10,683 nt of DNA from JBFLVQ01 sp040758525. Lineage in GTDB: Bacteria; Acidobacteriota; Blastocatellia; Chloracidobacteriales; JADJPF01. This document shows, one piece after another, positions 1 through 6,958 of this stretch; the stretch's first letter is position 1, and each line of letters starts with the position of its first letter. The DNA lies in the NCBI GenBank assembly GCA_040758525.1, contig JBFLVQ010000310.1, positions 1 to 10,683 of the forward strand, read 5' to 3'. Made by a program: the position numbers and the translations under genes. The notes under the pieces were generated by a model. It was not told the DNA's origin and made no database searches. It saw only the letters and a program-made list of their open reading frames with translations.

Positions 1-3000
1 ATGGTGTTGGCAAGCTGGCGATTCTCGCTGTTGAAGGTCGTGGTAGTTTTATTGATAATAACTGCTATTGTGCCACTACAGGTCAGAGGGCGAGAAGAGA
101 ACCTGCGTGTTGCTGCAAACAGAGGAAAGATCTACTCTCTACAGATCGATAAACCTATTATTCGTCGCCTTGCTGTTAATCAAACACATACTTATCAAAG
201 TACTTTAGCTGCTAACCATTTCCTTCACTTGACACTTGAGCCACACAGTATAGATCTATTGATTACAGCTTGGGACCCCGAGAATAGAAAGCTTACGGAG
301 ATAAATACTGCGGATCGTTCACCAGGAATACAGTCGGTCTATTTGATCACACCAACTCCCGGCAACTACCGTATTGTGATGCAGGCAACGATGCGGGAAG
401 CGATGATCGGAAATTATCAGGTAAAAGTTGAATCTCTACGGCCAGCGGGTCCTTTTGATCGGGATAACTTTGCTGCCCAACAAGCTTTTCTGGAAGGAAT
501 GAAATCGAGCAGAGCTACCACTACTGAGATGTTAGAAAAAGCGCTCTCCAGTTATACCGAAGCTCTCAGCTATTGGCGAGTTGCTGCTAATCGTAGAGAG
601 GAAGCCGAGACACTTGATAACATTGGATTGATCCATAATTATTTGGGTGAGAAGCAAAAAGCACTGGATTGTCATCACCAAGCTCTCTTATTGAGAAGAG
701 TCGTGGGAGATCGTGCTGGCGAAGCGACAACATTGTATAACACTGGCACCATATACTATTCTCTTGGTGAACTGAAAGCGGCTTTGGATTGTTATCAGCA
801 AGTACTCAAATTGTGGCGTGAATTGGGTAATCATATAGGTGAAGCAAACACCTTACATAGTCTTGGTCTAGCCTATAATTTTCTTGGAGAAAAATCGGAA
901 GCACTAGACTATTACCAACAAGCGCTGGTGCTGCAACGCACATTAACATTGCGTACACAAGAGGCACGAACACTTGATAGTATTGGCGCAGTCTATCGCT
1001 CACTTGGGGAAATGGCGCGGGCACTAGGTTATTATCAACAGGCACTTGTGCTTGAGCGGACCATGGGAGACCGCTATGGAGAGGCTTATTCATTACATAA
1101 TATAGGATCGGTTCATGATGCCAATGGTGATTGGCAAATGGCATTAGACTATTATCAGCAGTCGCTAATAATCTTTCGTGAAGTCAGAAATGTTGGCGGA
1201 GAGGCCTATACACTTAATAATCTAGGTGCAGTCTATGATTCGCAGGGCGAGCGGCAAGAGGCATTGAATTACTACCGCCAAGCGCTAGCACTGATGCGTG
1301 TCACAGGCAATCGTGGTGGAGAAGCAGGCACATTACATAATATTGGTGGAGTTTATGAGGCACTTGGACAATGGCAAACGGCAGGGGAATATTATCGTGA
1401 ATCGCTCTCTGGGCGACAATGGGTAGGCGATCGTATTGGCGAAGCGCTAACCCTTTTTGGACTTGCGCGTATTGCACGTGTGCTTGATAACCTTGATGTT
1501 GCGCGAAGCCGTATTGAAGAGGCGCTACTACTACTGGAGCAAGTACGCACAGGTCTAGCAAGCCAACATTTACGCGCTTCCTATTTTGCTCAAGTGCAAG
1601 AGTATTATGAGTTTTATATAGATCTTTTGATGCAACTACATCAACGCTATCCTGAGCGTGGTTACAATGCTGAAGCGTTACAGGCCAGTGAGCGCGCACG
1701 TGCTCGCACTCTGCTAGAGATGCTTGTTGAAGCACGTGCGGATCTACGCCGGGGAGTTGACCCACAGTTACTTGCACAAGAACAGGGATTACGGCAACAA
1801 CTCAATACTCAAGCCGCACGCCTGACACGTCTACTGGCAGAAAATCGCAACAATGAACAGGCGGTCACGGTTCGGCAAGAGGTGGATGGTATATTAGAAG
1901 AGTTACAGAAGGTTGAGGCGCGTATGCGTAAAGAGAATCCACGCTATCGTGCTTTAAGTTACCCGCAACCACTCAGTGTTATAGAATTACAAGAGCAGGT
2001 AGTTGATGCTAATACAGTATTACTAGAATATGTGCTGGGCAAGGAGCGCAGTTTTCTCTGGGTTGTCACTGCCAACTCAGTGACTTCTTATCAATTGCCT
2101 AGTAGATCTGAAATAGAATCTTTAGCACGGCGCGTTTATCAACTATTAACTGCACGTCAGCCTGTCCTAGCTGAAACACCTGATCAATATCGGCAGCGTG
2201 TTGTAAAAGCAGATACAGAGTATTGGCCTGCGGCAGCACAATTAAGTAGTATGTTACTTGCTCCTGTAGCTCCACTTTTGCAGGGGAAACGGGTATTGAT
2301 CGTACCAGACGGAATATTACATTACTTGCCATTTGCGGCATTACCTTCACCCACAGTTGTGCCTTCCCAAGTTGCTGTATCAGCTACCCAACCATATCCT
2401 CTATTGATCGCTGAGAATGAGATTGTGTATCTACCTTCTGCTCTCACGATTACACTAATGCGACGGGAATTAACCCAACGCCAACTTGCTACCAAGATGA
2501 TTGCAGTTTTGGCTGATCCTGTTTTTGATAGCAATGATCCACGTGTACGGCAGCAGCGTCGCTTACAATCTATCAAATCGGGTAAATCAGTAGCGTCAAG
2601 CGGGAGAAAACGGATATCTACTGAGAGAGGACAAGCTGAAGGGATAGGTATAGCTAATGAGGTACTGCCATTTACCCGTTTAGGTTTTTCGCGTCAGGAG
2701 GCAGCAGAGATAATTTCATTGGTAGGTAAAGAACAGAGTCGCGAGGCACTTGGATTCGAGGCAAGTCGTGCTACAGCACTAAGTCCAGAACTGGCTCAAT
2801 ATCGTTATATACATTTTGCTACACATGGTTTAGCCAATAGTTCTTATCCAGAATTGTCTAGTATAGTTCTCTCATTAGTTGATCAGGCAGGTAGACCACA
2901 GGATGGTTTTTTGCGACTGCATGAGATCTACAATCTCAATCTACCAGCAGAGTTGGTGGTATTAAGCGCCTGTCGTACAGGATTTGGTAAAGTAATGCGA

Positions 3001-3249
3001 GGAGAAGGATTGATAGGATTAACCAGGGGTTTTATGCATGCTGGAGCTGCACGGGTGATGGCGAGTTTATGGAATATTGATGATAGCGCGACGGCTGAAT
3101 TGATGGGGAGTTTCTATCGCGGTATGTTACAGCGTAAGCAATCACCAGCGGCGGCATTGCGTGCTGCGCAGTTAAGTATGGCAGCCAGTAAACGTTGGCA
3201 AGCACCATATTACTGGGCAGCATTTGTGTTGCAAGGTGAGTACCGCTGA
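1..3249 (+). CDS. TPR-CHAT domain protein, caspase-like protease, secreted or membrane-anchored
   Basis: A 1082-residue protein in the CHAT (caspase HetF associated with TPRs) family of clan CD cysteine peptidases. Residues about 5-28 form a hydrophobic segment after Arg/Lys, so a signal peptide or N-terminal anchor; no clear AxA site follows. Residues about 31-147 look like a beta-rich pre-peptidase (PPC-like) domain. From residue 201 there are seven TPR units in an exact 40-residue register and an eighth divergent one, then a helical linker to about 660. The CHAT domain fills the C-terminus. It keeps both expected catalytic motifs: HFATHG (His942) and LSACRTG (Cys991), followed by the family's GEGLIGLTRGFMHAGA-type block. 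It is first in an operon with a sigma factor 16 nt downstream and an anti-sigma-like membrane protein. The start coincides with the window edge, so a start further upstream cannot be excluded. Substrate unknown; proteolytic activity is inferred from the intact dyad. Confidence 0.93.
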   Translation: MVLASWRFSLLKVVVVLLIITAIVPLQVRGREENLRVAANRGKIYSLQIDKPIIRRLAVNQTHTYQSTLAANHFLHLTLEPHSIDLLITAWDPENRKLTEINTADRSPGIQSVYLITPTPGNYRIVMQATMREAMIGNYQVKVESLRPAGPFDRDNFAAQQAFLEGMKSSRATTTEMLEKALSSYTEALSYWRVAANRREEAETLDNIGLIHNYLGEKQKALDCHHQALLLRRVVGDRAGEATTLYNTGTIYYSLGELKAALDCYQQVLKLWRELGNHIGEANTLHSLGLAYNFLGEKSEALDYYQQALVLQRTLTLRTQEARTLDSIGAVYRSLGEMARALGYYQQALVLERTMGDRYGEAYSLHNIGSVHDANGDWQMALDYYQQSLIIFREVRNVGGEAYTLNNLGAVYDSQGERQEALNYYRQALALMRVTGNRGGEAGTLHNIGGVYEALGQWQTAGEYYRESLSGRQWVGDRIGEALTLFGLARIARVLDNLDVARSRIEEALLLLEQVRTGLASQHLRASYFAQVQEYYEFYIDLLMQLHQRYPERGYNAEALQASERARARTLLEMLVEARADLRRGVDPQLLAQEQGLRQQLNTQAARLTRLLAENRNNEQAVTVRQEVDGILEELQKVEARMRKENPRYRALSYPQPLSVIELQEQVVDANTVLLEYVLGKERSFLWVVTANSVTSYQLPSRSEIESLARRVYQLLTARQPVLAETPDQYRQRVVKADTEYWPAAAQLSSMLLAPVAPLLQGKRVLIVPDGILHYLPFAALPSPTVVPSQVAVSATQPYPLLIAENEIVYLPSALTITLMRRELTQRQLATKMIAVLADPVFDSNDPRVRQQRRLQSIKSGKSVASSGRKRISTERGQAEGIGIANEVLPFTRLGFSRQEAAEIISLVGKEQSREALGFEASRATALSPELAQYRYIHFATHGLANSSYPELSSIVLSLVDQAGRPQDGFLRLHEIYNLNLPAELVVLSACRTGFGKVMRGEGLIGLTRGFMHAGAARVMASLWNIDDSATAELMGSFYRGMLQRKQSPAAALRAAQLSMAASKRWQAPYYWAAFVLQGEYR
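601..1440 (+). repeat. Seven tandem 120-bp TPR-coding repeats
   Basis: Units begin at 601, 721, 841, 961, 1081, 1201 and 1321, each with GA(A/G)GC. A diverged eighth starts at 1441. Each encodes one 40-residue TPR of the form EAxTLxxIGxxYxxLGexxxALxYYxQALxL. No unit contains an indel, while the DNA differs at many synonymous sites. That suggests old duplications held by selection on repeat length. Confidence 0.9.
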
Positions 3250-3265
3250 GTGTGGAACTGGTGCG

Positions 3266-3925
3266 ATGACAGAGAAGCTGAGAGAGATCGAAGAGAGAGA
3301 TTCATCCCAAAATACTTTTGAAGCCTTACTGCGATGGCTACATCCAGACAGGGATGTAGCAGGCACTATCTATCAAGAGATTCGCGTGCGGCTGATGAAA
3401 TTCTTCGAATGTCAGAGATGTGCCTGTTATGAGCAGTATGCAGATGAGACAATGGATCGTGTGTTACACAAAATTGGGCAGGGCACGATAATCAATGTCA
3501 ATAATCCATACACATATTTTCATGGTGTTGCACGCAATGTTCTTAAAGAGTTCCGTAAGACGGAAGAGCGTAAACTAAAACTGCTTAATGGCGCGGCAAT
3601 TCTCTTGCAGCCTGCCGAAAGCCCTATAGAAGTGGCACAACGTAAGAAGGAGCAGATTGAGCGCGAACAGTATTTAGAGTGTCTAGAGCATTGCCTGGCA
3701 GCTCTGCCTCCTGAGACAAGAGAGCTGTTTATTGACTACCATAGTGGCGAACAGCGTGCACGTATTGAGAATAGAAACCGACTGGCAGCACGGCTGGACA
3801 TCCCTATCAATGCCTTACGAATTCGTATACATAAGATTCGTGAGGGTCTTAGCAAGTGCATCAGCAACTGTGTGGAGAGAGCTAGAGAAAGTAAGGAATC
3901 AATAGCGGGGGAGAATAATGAATAG
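3266..3925 (+). CDS. Divergent sigma-70 family (ECF-like) RNA polymerase sigma factor
   Basis: A protein of 219 residues with a two-part ECF architecture. Residues about 30-97 resemble region 2, with a Y-A-D-E-x-x-D-R-V-L helix and then P-Y-x-Y-F-x-G-V-A-R-N-V-L-x-E-F, the core-binding and -10-recognition helices. A charged linker follows. Residues about 133-198 resemble region 4: a helix ending A-A-L-P-P-E-T-R-E-L-F, then a helix-turn-helix around NRLAARLDIPINALRIRIHK. I chose ATG 3266 because it lies just after the CHAT stop and the alternative ATG at 3224 would add 14 residues entirely inside the CHAT gene. No strong Shine-Dalgarno is visible, so translational coupling to the CHAT stop 16 nt upstream is likely. 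The stop overlaps the next gene by 8 nt. It probably directs transcription of stress or envelope genes; targets are unknown. A cysteine pair around residues 49-52 is unusual for the family. Confidence 0.85.
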   Translation: MTEKLREIEERDSSQNTFEALLRWLHPDRDVAGTIYQEIRVRLMKFFECQRCACYEQYADETMDRVLHKIGQGTIINVNNPYTYFHGVARNVLKEFRKTEERKLKLLNGAAILLQPAESPIEVAQRKKEQIEREQYLECLEHCLAALPPETRELFIDYHSGEQRARIENRNRLAARLDIPINALRIRIHKIREGLSKCISNCVERARESKESIAGENNE

Positions 3926-4880
3926 CTTGGAAGAGAAGATGATCCCCTATCTGCTTGGCGAACTAACTGAGGCAGAGCAGAGTCAATTAGAAGAGCACTA
4001 TCTTTCCGATCCGGCACTCTTTGAGCAACTTCTTGCCATAGAAGATGAATTGATAGACGCTTATGTACGGGGTGAATTGACGCCATCACAACAGAAGCAT
4101 TTTGAAGAATATTTTCTTATTTCTGAAAGACGGCGCGAGCAATTGGAGATTGCTAAGGCAATGGTCGATTATGTTGGCAAAAGATCAACTGTGCAGGTTG
4201 CGCCGGTAACAATGTTAACTGAGCATCAGCCCTCGACACTAATGAAAAGGCAACTGCCATGGTTGTGGTTGGCGTTTATGGCGGCATCAGTATTGCTCTT
4301 TGCGCTTACCAGTGGTTGGTTGCTACTAGAGAATAGGCGCTTGCGTGAAGAATTGACCTTACTACATTCTCAAGATGGAGTAGCACGTCTAGACGAACGA
4401 TTATTAGTAGAAAAACTTCAGCAAGAGCGTGTGCGTACAGAACAACTCGCTCAACAATTGCAGCAAGCACAGGAGCAGTATGCACAGCTTGAACGTGAAC
4501 TAGCTGAGCGTGAACAAACAGGAAACGATCTGGTTAGTAATTTTGTCTTACCACCGGTAGCCATACGAGGTGGAGGAGCGACACAGTTGCGGATTCCCGC
4601 ACGTACTAAGACGATAGAATTGCAATTGGAACTTGATGGAGGCGATGGTTACCAACTGTTTCGTGCACAATTGCAATTAGCAGAAGGAGATCAGATCTGG
4701 CAAGAGAGTCTGCTTAAGGCCAAGCAAGAGGGACTAAGAAGATCGGTGATTGTTAGACTGCCTGCTACTCTACTTGATGACAAAGGTTTTTATATAATTA
4801 AGCTGTATGGTAGTGTTACACCAAACGATTTTGAGAGTGTTGCCGATTATCCTTTTAGTGTACAGAAAGAGCAACGCTAA
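3918..4880 (+). CDS. Anti-sigma-like single-pass membrane protein with coiled coil, no zinc ligands
   Basis: A 320-residue protein. Residues 1-85 are helical and acidic and hold two tandem copies of a Y-x-x-G-E-L-T-x-x-x-Q-x-x-x-E-E-x-x-L motif (about 11-29 and 49-67). This matches the end of the zinc anti-sigma (zf-HC2) fold, but without any cysteine. One membrane helix spans about 113-137. Residues 138-202 are a Gln/Glu-rich coiled coil, and 205-320 look like a beta-sandwich. With the N-terminus in the cytoplasm, the coiled coil and beta domain would lie outside. The start has a strong GGGGAG site at 3908-3913 and lies inside the end of the sigma gene, which implies coupled translation. It most likely binds and restrains the sigma factor. 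The assignment rests on motif, topology and position, not on a recognised named family. Confidence 0.78.
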   Translation: MNSLEEKMIPYLLGELTEAEQSQLEEHYLSDPALFEQLLAIEDELIDAYVRGELTPSQQKHFEEYFLISERRREQLEIAKAMVDYVGKRSTVQVAPVTMLTEHQPSTLMKRQLPWLWLAFMAASVLLFALTSGWLLLENRRLREELTLLHSQDGVARLDERLLVEKLQQERVRTEQLAQQLQQAQEQYAQLERELAEREQTGNDLVSNFVLPPVAIRGGGATQLRIPARTKTIELQLELDGGDGYQLFRAQLQLAEGDQIWQESLLKAKQEGLRRSVIVRLPATLLDDKGFYIIKLYGSVTPNDFESVADYPFSVQKEQR

Positions 4881-4893
4881 ATTTGCCTGGTAA

Positions 4894-4914
4894 AGAGTAG
4901 CAGGATGATACTCT
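4894..4914 (+). other. Short hairpin after the sigma operon
   Basis: AGAGTA (4894-4899) pairs with TACTCT (4909-4914) around a 9-nt loop, 13 bp past the anti-sigma stop. There is no T-run after it, so it is not a classical terminator. It may protect the 3' end of the mRNA or be chance. Confidence 0.3.
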
Positions 4915-4920
4915 CTGTGC

Positions 4921-4949
4921 ATAAAAACATCCCGCCAATTGGTGGGATG
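4921..4949 (-). terminator. Rho-independent terminator, best for the minus strand
   Basis: CATCCCGCC (4928-4936) and GGTGGGATG (4941-4949) form a 9-bp stem with an AATT loop. Read on the minus strand all nine positions pair (one as a G-U type) and the stem is followed at once by TTTTTAT (4927-4921). It therefore ends transcripts of the small gene at 5207-4986. On the plus strand the stem is present but no T-run follows, so it may slow plus-strand transcription only weakly. It lies between two convergent units. Confidence 0.85.
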
Positions 4950-4985
4950 CATTTAGAGATTGGGGCTTTTAATCGATAAAGCAGA

Positions 4986-5207
4986 CTAATTTTGATTTGA
5001 ACTGGGTGAGGATTGCCTTGATCGGGTTTTCCTCAGATGTTCTAGAGCGTTTTTAATGCTCTTATGAGTATGATCCCCACACCAACTTTGATGAGTTTCG
5101 CACCAAATAGCAATGTATTCATCGTGCTGTTCAAGTGTGTGAGCTATTTCTATTGAGCAGGCAAAACATCTCTTAGGATCCCGTTTATGTATGGGTAAAT
5201 CCATCAT
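4986..5207 (-). CDS. Small Cys/His-rich protein, unknown function, possible metal binding
   Basis: A 73-residue soluble protein that I do not recognise. It has C14-x2-C17, then C36-x2-H39-x3-C43-x2-H46, with H48 nearby. This spacing would suit one or two zinc sites of a treble-clef or B-box-like kind. The C-terminal third is basic and Ser/Gln/Asn-rich. ATG 5207 is supported by a GAGGAG Shine-Dalgarno (5220-5215) at 7 nt; a second ATG follows directly at 5204. The terminator at 4921-4949 lies 37 bp past the stop, so the gene can be the last of a minus-strand unit. It is 133 bp downstream of the STAS-like gene. Metal binding is inferred from residue spacing only. Confidence 0.72.
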   Translation of the reverse strand: MMDLPIHKRDPKRCFACSIEIAHTLEQHDEYIAIWCETHQSWCGDHTHKSIKNALEHLRKTRSRQSSPSSNQN

Positions 5208-5275
5208 AGACTTTCTCCTCGCTCAAAACAGTCGTAACAAAGATTTATAAAAGATCAATTAGGTTGTATTATCGT

Positions 5276-5329
5276 CGGATTTTTCCTACGGAAACTGATA
5301 TTAAATGGATCCATATCGGTATTTTCCTA
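5276..5329. repeat. Imperfect 13-bp direct repeat between two minus-strand genes
   Basis: CGGATTTTTCCTA (5276-5288) and CGGTATTTTCCTA (5317-5329) differ at two positions and start 41 bp apart, close to four helical turns. Between them lie TTTCC-TAC-GGAAA and the perfect palindrome ATGGATCCAT (5305-5314). The spacing suits a repeated protein-binding site ahead of the 5207 gene. No convincing promoter could be placed in this 133-bp gap. Confidence 0.35.
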
Positions 5330-5340
5330 GTAGTAATAGG

Positions 5341-5736
5341 CTAATCATTCTGTTCTAGGGTGATAGCGTCAGGGGCAATACCTAGCCACTGCAATGCTTG
5401 ACTAGGTTGGCGAAACACCTGAACTTGTTGGTTTAGTTGATCTGATAGCAGTTCATACATACGGGAAAAGCCATAAGTTAGGTCTGTAGGTGCCAAGAAA
5501 GCTTTTTTTATACCGGGGTGAAAAATCGAACTCTGGGCAATTTTGGAGACTGTTGAGTAAGATAGGTGTAATTGCTTAACTCTACGAAAATCAAGTAGTT
5601 GTGAGAATGCAGGATTAAACTCGGGATCCTCTGCTAAACGTTCCCGGTCGGCAGCGATCTCTTGCTCGGTGACTACTCCTTGGAAAGTGATCACGATCAG
5701 TCGCGTAGATTTATCAATATAATAGCAGACTGGCAT
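5341..5736 (-). CDS. SpoIIAA/STAS-like small cytoplasmic protein
   Basis: A 131-residue protein beginning with a beta pair (Y-I-D-K-S-T-R-L-I-V-I-T-F-Q-G-V-V-T) and then a helix with E-x-E-I-x-x-D-R-x-R-L-x-x-D-P-x-F. A strand (Q-L-L-D-F-R) and further helix-strand units follow, with A-P-T-D-L-T-Y-G-x-x-R-M-Y-E-L-L in the second half. This pattern fits the small SpoIIAA/STAS-like proteins common as unannotated genes in environmental bacteria. Those proteins are thought to act in regulation or lipid or small-ligand binding; the role here is not known. A serine at the phosphorylation position cannot be assigned with confidence. ATG 5736 has a weak GAGAG site 4 nt upstream. The 100 bases before it contain a strong hairpin assembly (5784-5852), which may be a leader structure. 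Confidence 0.7.
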   Translation of the reverse strand: MPVCYYIDKSTRLIVITFQGVVTEQEIAADRERLAEDPEFNPAFSQLLDFRRVKQLHLSYSTVSKIAQSSIFHPGIKKAFLAPTDLTYGFSRMYELLSDQLNQQVQVFRQPSQALQWLGIAPDAITLEQND

Positions 5737-5783
5737 GCAGCTCTCTAGGTCTATTAATGATAATAGTGGGACAGGCGGTAAGC

Positions 5784-5852
5784 ACTGTTGGGGGGTATGC
5801 TGACTAACAGTCAGCTATTGATTAATGGCATCCACCTAATTCCACCAACAGC
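5784..5852 (-). ncRNA. Two-level stem structure, candidate structured leader or ncRNA
   Basis: CTGTTGG (5785-5791) pairs perfectly with CCAACAG (5845-5851). Inside it, GCTGACT (5799-5805) pairs with AGTCAGC (5809-5815) around a 3-nt loop. On the minus strand the outer stem gains a G-U pair (5852/5784) that would be a C-A mismatch on the plus strand, a mild hint of the transcribed strand. It ends about 48 nt upstream of the STAS-like start codon, so it could be a leader element or the 3' end of a transcript from the right. No T-run follows. I do not recognise a known RNA family. Confidence 0.4.
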
Positions 5853-6398
5853 CTTACACAGTTCCCACAGATCCCTTTATAGGGCAGCATACATGCTACG
5901 TGACACTCTGCACGCGCTAAAAGCACGACGGCTTCTTACCAACCTTAGAAGCACCCACAGATAAGCGAAACTCGGAGTAATTGAAGCCTGACTGCTACCC
6001 CATTGAGTTCGTAGTTGCCAGCGGATACTTACGGGCGACGCCACTTGCCCGCCATCGCTGTCCTGGCTCAAGTCTTAAGACTATTAGCCGGTATAGAAAG
6101 CAATAGCACCTTGATCTTTCCATCAAGGCTTTTTGGAAAAGAACTCACAGGACACTTCCTAAGGCCGTGCATCTCAATGGTGTCGTGCCTTCGCCTGTAA
6201 TTCGCTCAAGTATAAGCTTGATAATTATGGAACGCAATACAAAACAATGGCTAAAACTGGCGAATAAATCCACCTATCTACTCGCCATAAATGGCGGTAG
6301 CTTGCAGCAGGTTGCTTTTCGGTCACTTTCTAATGCCGCTAGTAGGCCAGTAGCTAGATCTGTATCTCCTTCAGGTAATGGTGGCCGTCCGATTCCAC
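5853..6398. other. Gene-free, hairpin-rich stretch of unknown nature
   Basis: No intact gene is supported here. The composition (clearly GC-richer than other intergenic parts) and many short stems set it apart: CCCT/AGGG at 5873-5884, AGCAT/ATGCT at 5886-5897, GCTTCT/AGAAGC at 5931-5952, and a two-level element at 6019-6060 (CAGCG/CGCTG enclosing CGGGC/GCCCG). Some frames stay open for 40-125 codons on both strands but none has a start site, a Shine-Dalgarno or a recognisable domain. It may be a structured RNA, or the decayed remainder of a mobile element or of the ORF at 6958-6399. I could not decide. Confidence 0.5.
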
Positions 6399-6958
6399 CT
6401 ATACGATATATACACAGATCGCGGCAACATTTTTACCAAGCGCATGTGCAAGACAATCGGCCACCACGGCCCACGTTTAACTGCTAGATCCTCAAGACAA
6501 GGATGATTAAAAATATAGTTAAGATCCGCACGTGTTATATGCTTATAGTTTGCTCGTAGCCTACGTAGTGCTAGAAAAACTGTTAGTACCTGATCAGCAG
6601 GCAGGATTGCCATCAGCAAATTAGTAACACGTACAAGAGTTTCACGAACTGGTTGAGCCATCTCGGCTCGTGAAGTTCTTAGCAATTGTAGGAGAATACG
6701 CACCTGCTGCTCTGTCTTAACACTTTCTGTTAAGGATGGTAGAGCATAAAACTCTGGGTTATGCACGTAAGCGGCTTGGTGGAATGCTTCATCAGCAAAA
6801 TGAAACGCTAAACCATTGTGTGATAATTTAAGCGATTCACTGTGAGTAGATAGATGTTGCAATATATTGTTTATCGATGGTTCATTCCTTGCCGTGATAA
6901 AATCATCTCGGTAACAATAGAGATTGCCGCGCAAGTTAGAGAAGCTATGTTGGTACAC
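6399..6958 (-). pseudogene. All-helical ORF of unknown family, joined to tRNA-Thr, apparent frameshift
   Basis: Residues 1-162 read from GTG 6958 look like a real protein. An N-terminal S-N-L-R-G-N-L-Y-C-Y-R-D-D block is followed by helices rich in Leu and Arg, with F-A-D-E-A-F, then F-L-A-L-R-R-x-R-A-N-x-K-H and N-H-P-x-L-E-D-L-A-x-K-R. I do not recognise the family. After Arg162 (6473) the frame continues as an odd Trp/Arg-rich tail to 6371. Shifting by -1 near 6470-6475 instead gives A-V-V-A-D-C-L-A-H-A-L-G-K-N-V-A, which continues the helical character and stops at 6399. One base therefore seems to be missing. There is no internal ATG start before residue 99 and no Shine-Dalgarno; GTG 6958 lies in the acceptor arm of the tRNA. 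The gene may be dead, expressed from a processed tRNA-mRNA transcript, or hit by a sequencing error. Confidence 0.55.

Noticed and set aside
601..1440. Regular repeats considered as a CRISPR-like array
   Set aside because: The 120-bp units are coding TPRs with no identical repeat/unique spacer pattern.
806..1777. Antisense open frames of 112 and 158 codons opposite the TPR region
   Set aside because: They arise from the periodic TPR codons; no ribosome site, no domain, and composition (His/Gln/Val-rich) typical of antisense reading.
2099..2576. Antisense open frames opposite the CHAT linker
   Set aside because: Fully inside a well-supported gene, no start signals, no recognisable protein.
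3224..3265. Upstream ATG for the sigma factor
   Set aside because: It would add 14 residues read out of frame through the CHAT C-terminus; ATG 3266 fits family N-termini and the gene spacing better.
3736..4089. Antisense open frame across the sigma/anti-sigma junction
   Set aside because: Overlaps two supported genes and has no start signals.
5044..5062. AGAGC/GCTCT hairpin with internal T-run
   Set aside because: Lies in the middle of the small Cys/His gene and the T-run is in the loop, so it is not a terminator.
6061..6080. T-loop-like CTCAAGT on the plus strand
   Set aside because: Flanking bases do not form a T stem and no acceptor partner exists.
6381..6464. GTGGCCG/CGGCCAC 7-bp pair 70 nt apart, resembling a tRNA acceptor stem
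   Set aside because: No T-loop, T stem or anticodon arm at the right places on either strand, and it lies within the coding part and tail of the ORF.
5877..6487. Open frames on both strands (5877-6071 minus, 6015-6200 and 6167-6487 plus)
   Set aside because: No Shine-Dalgarno, no domain, mutually overlapping; the last also runs antisense into the tRNA-linked ORF. I could not match them to a transposase or TnpB.
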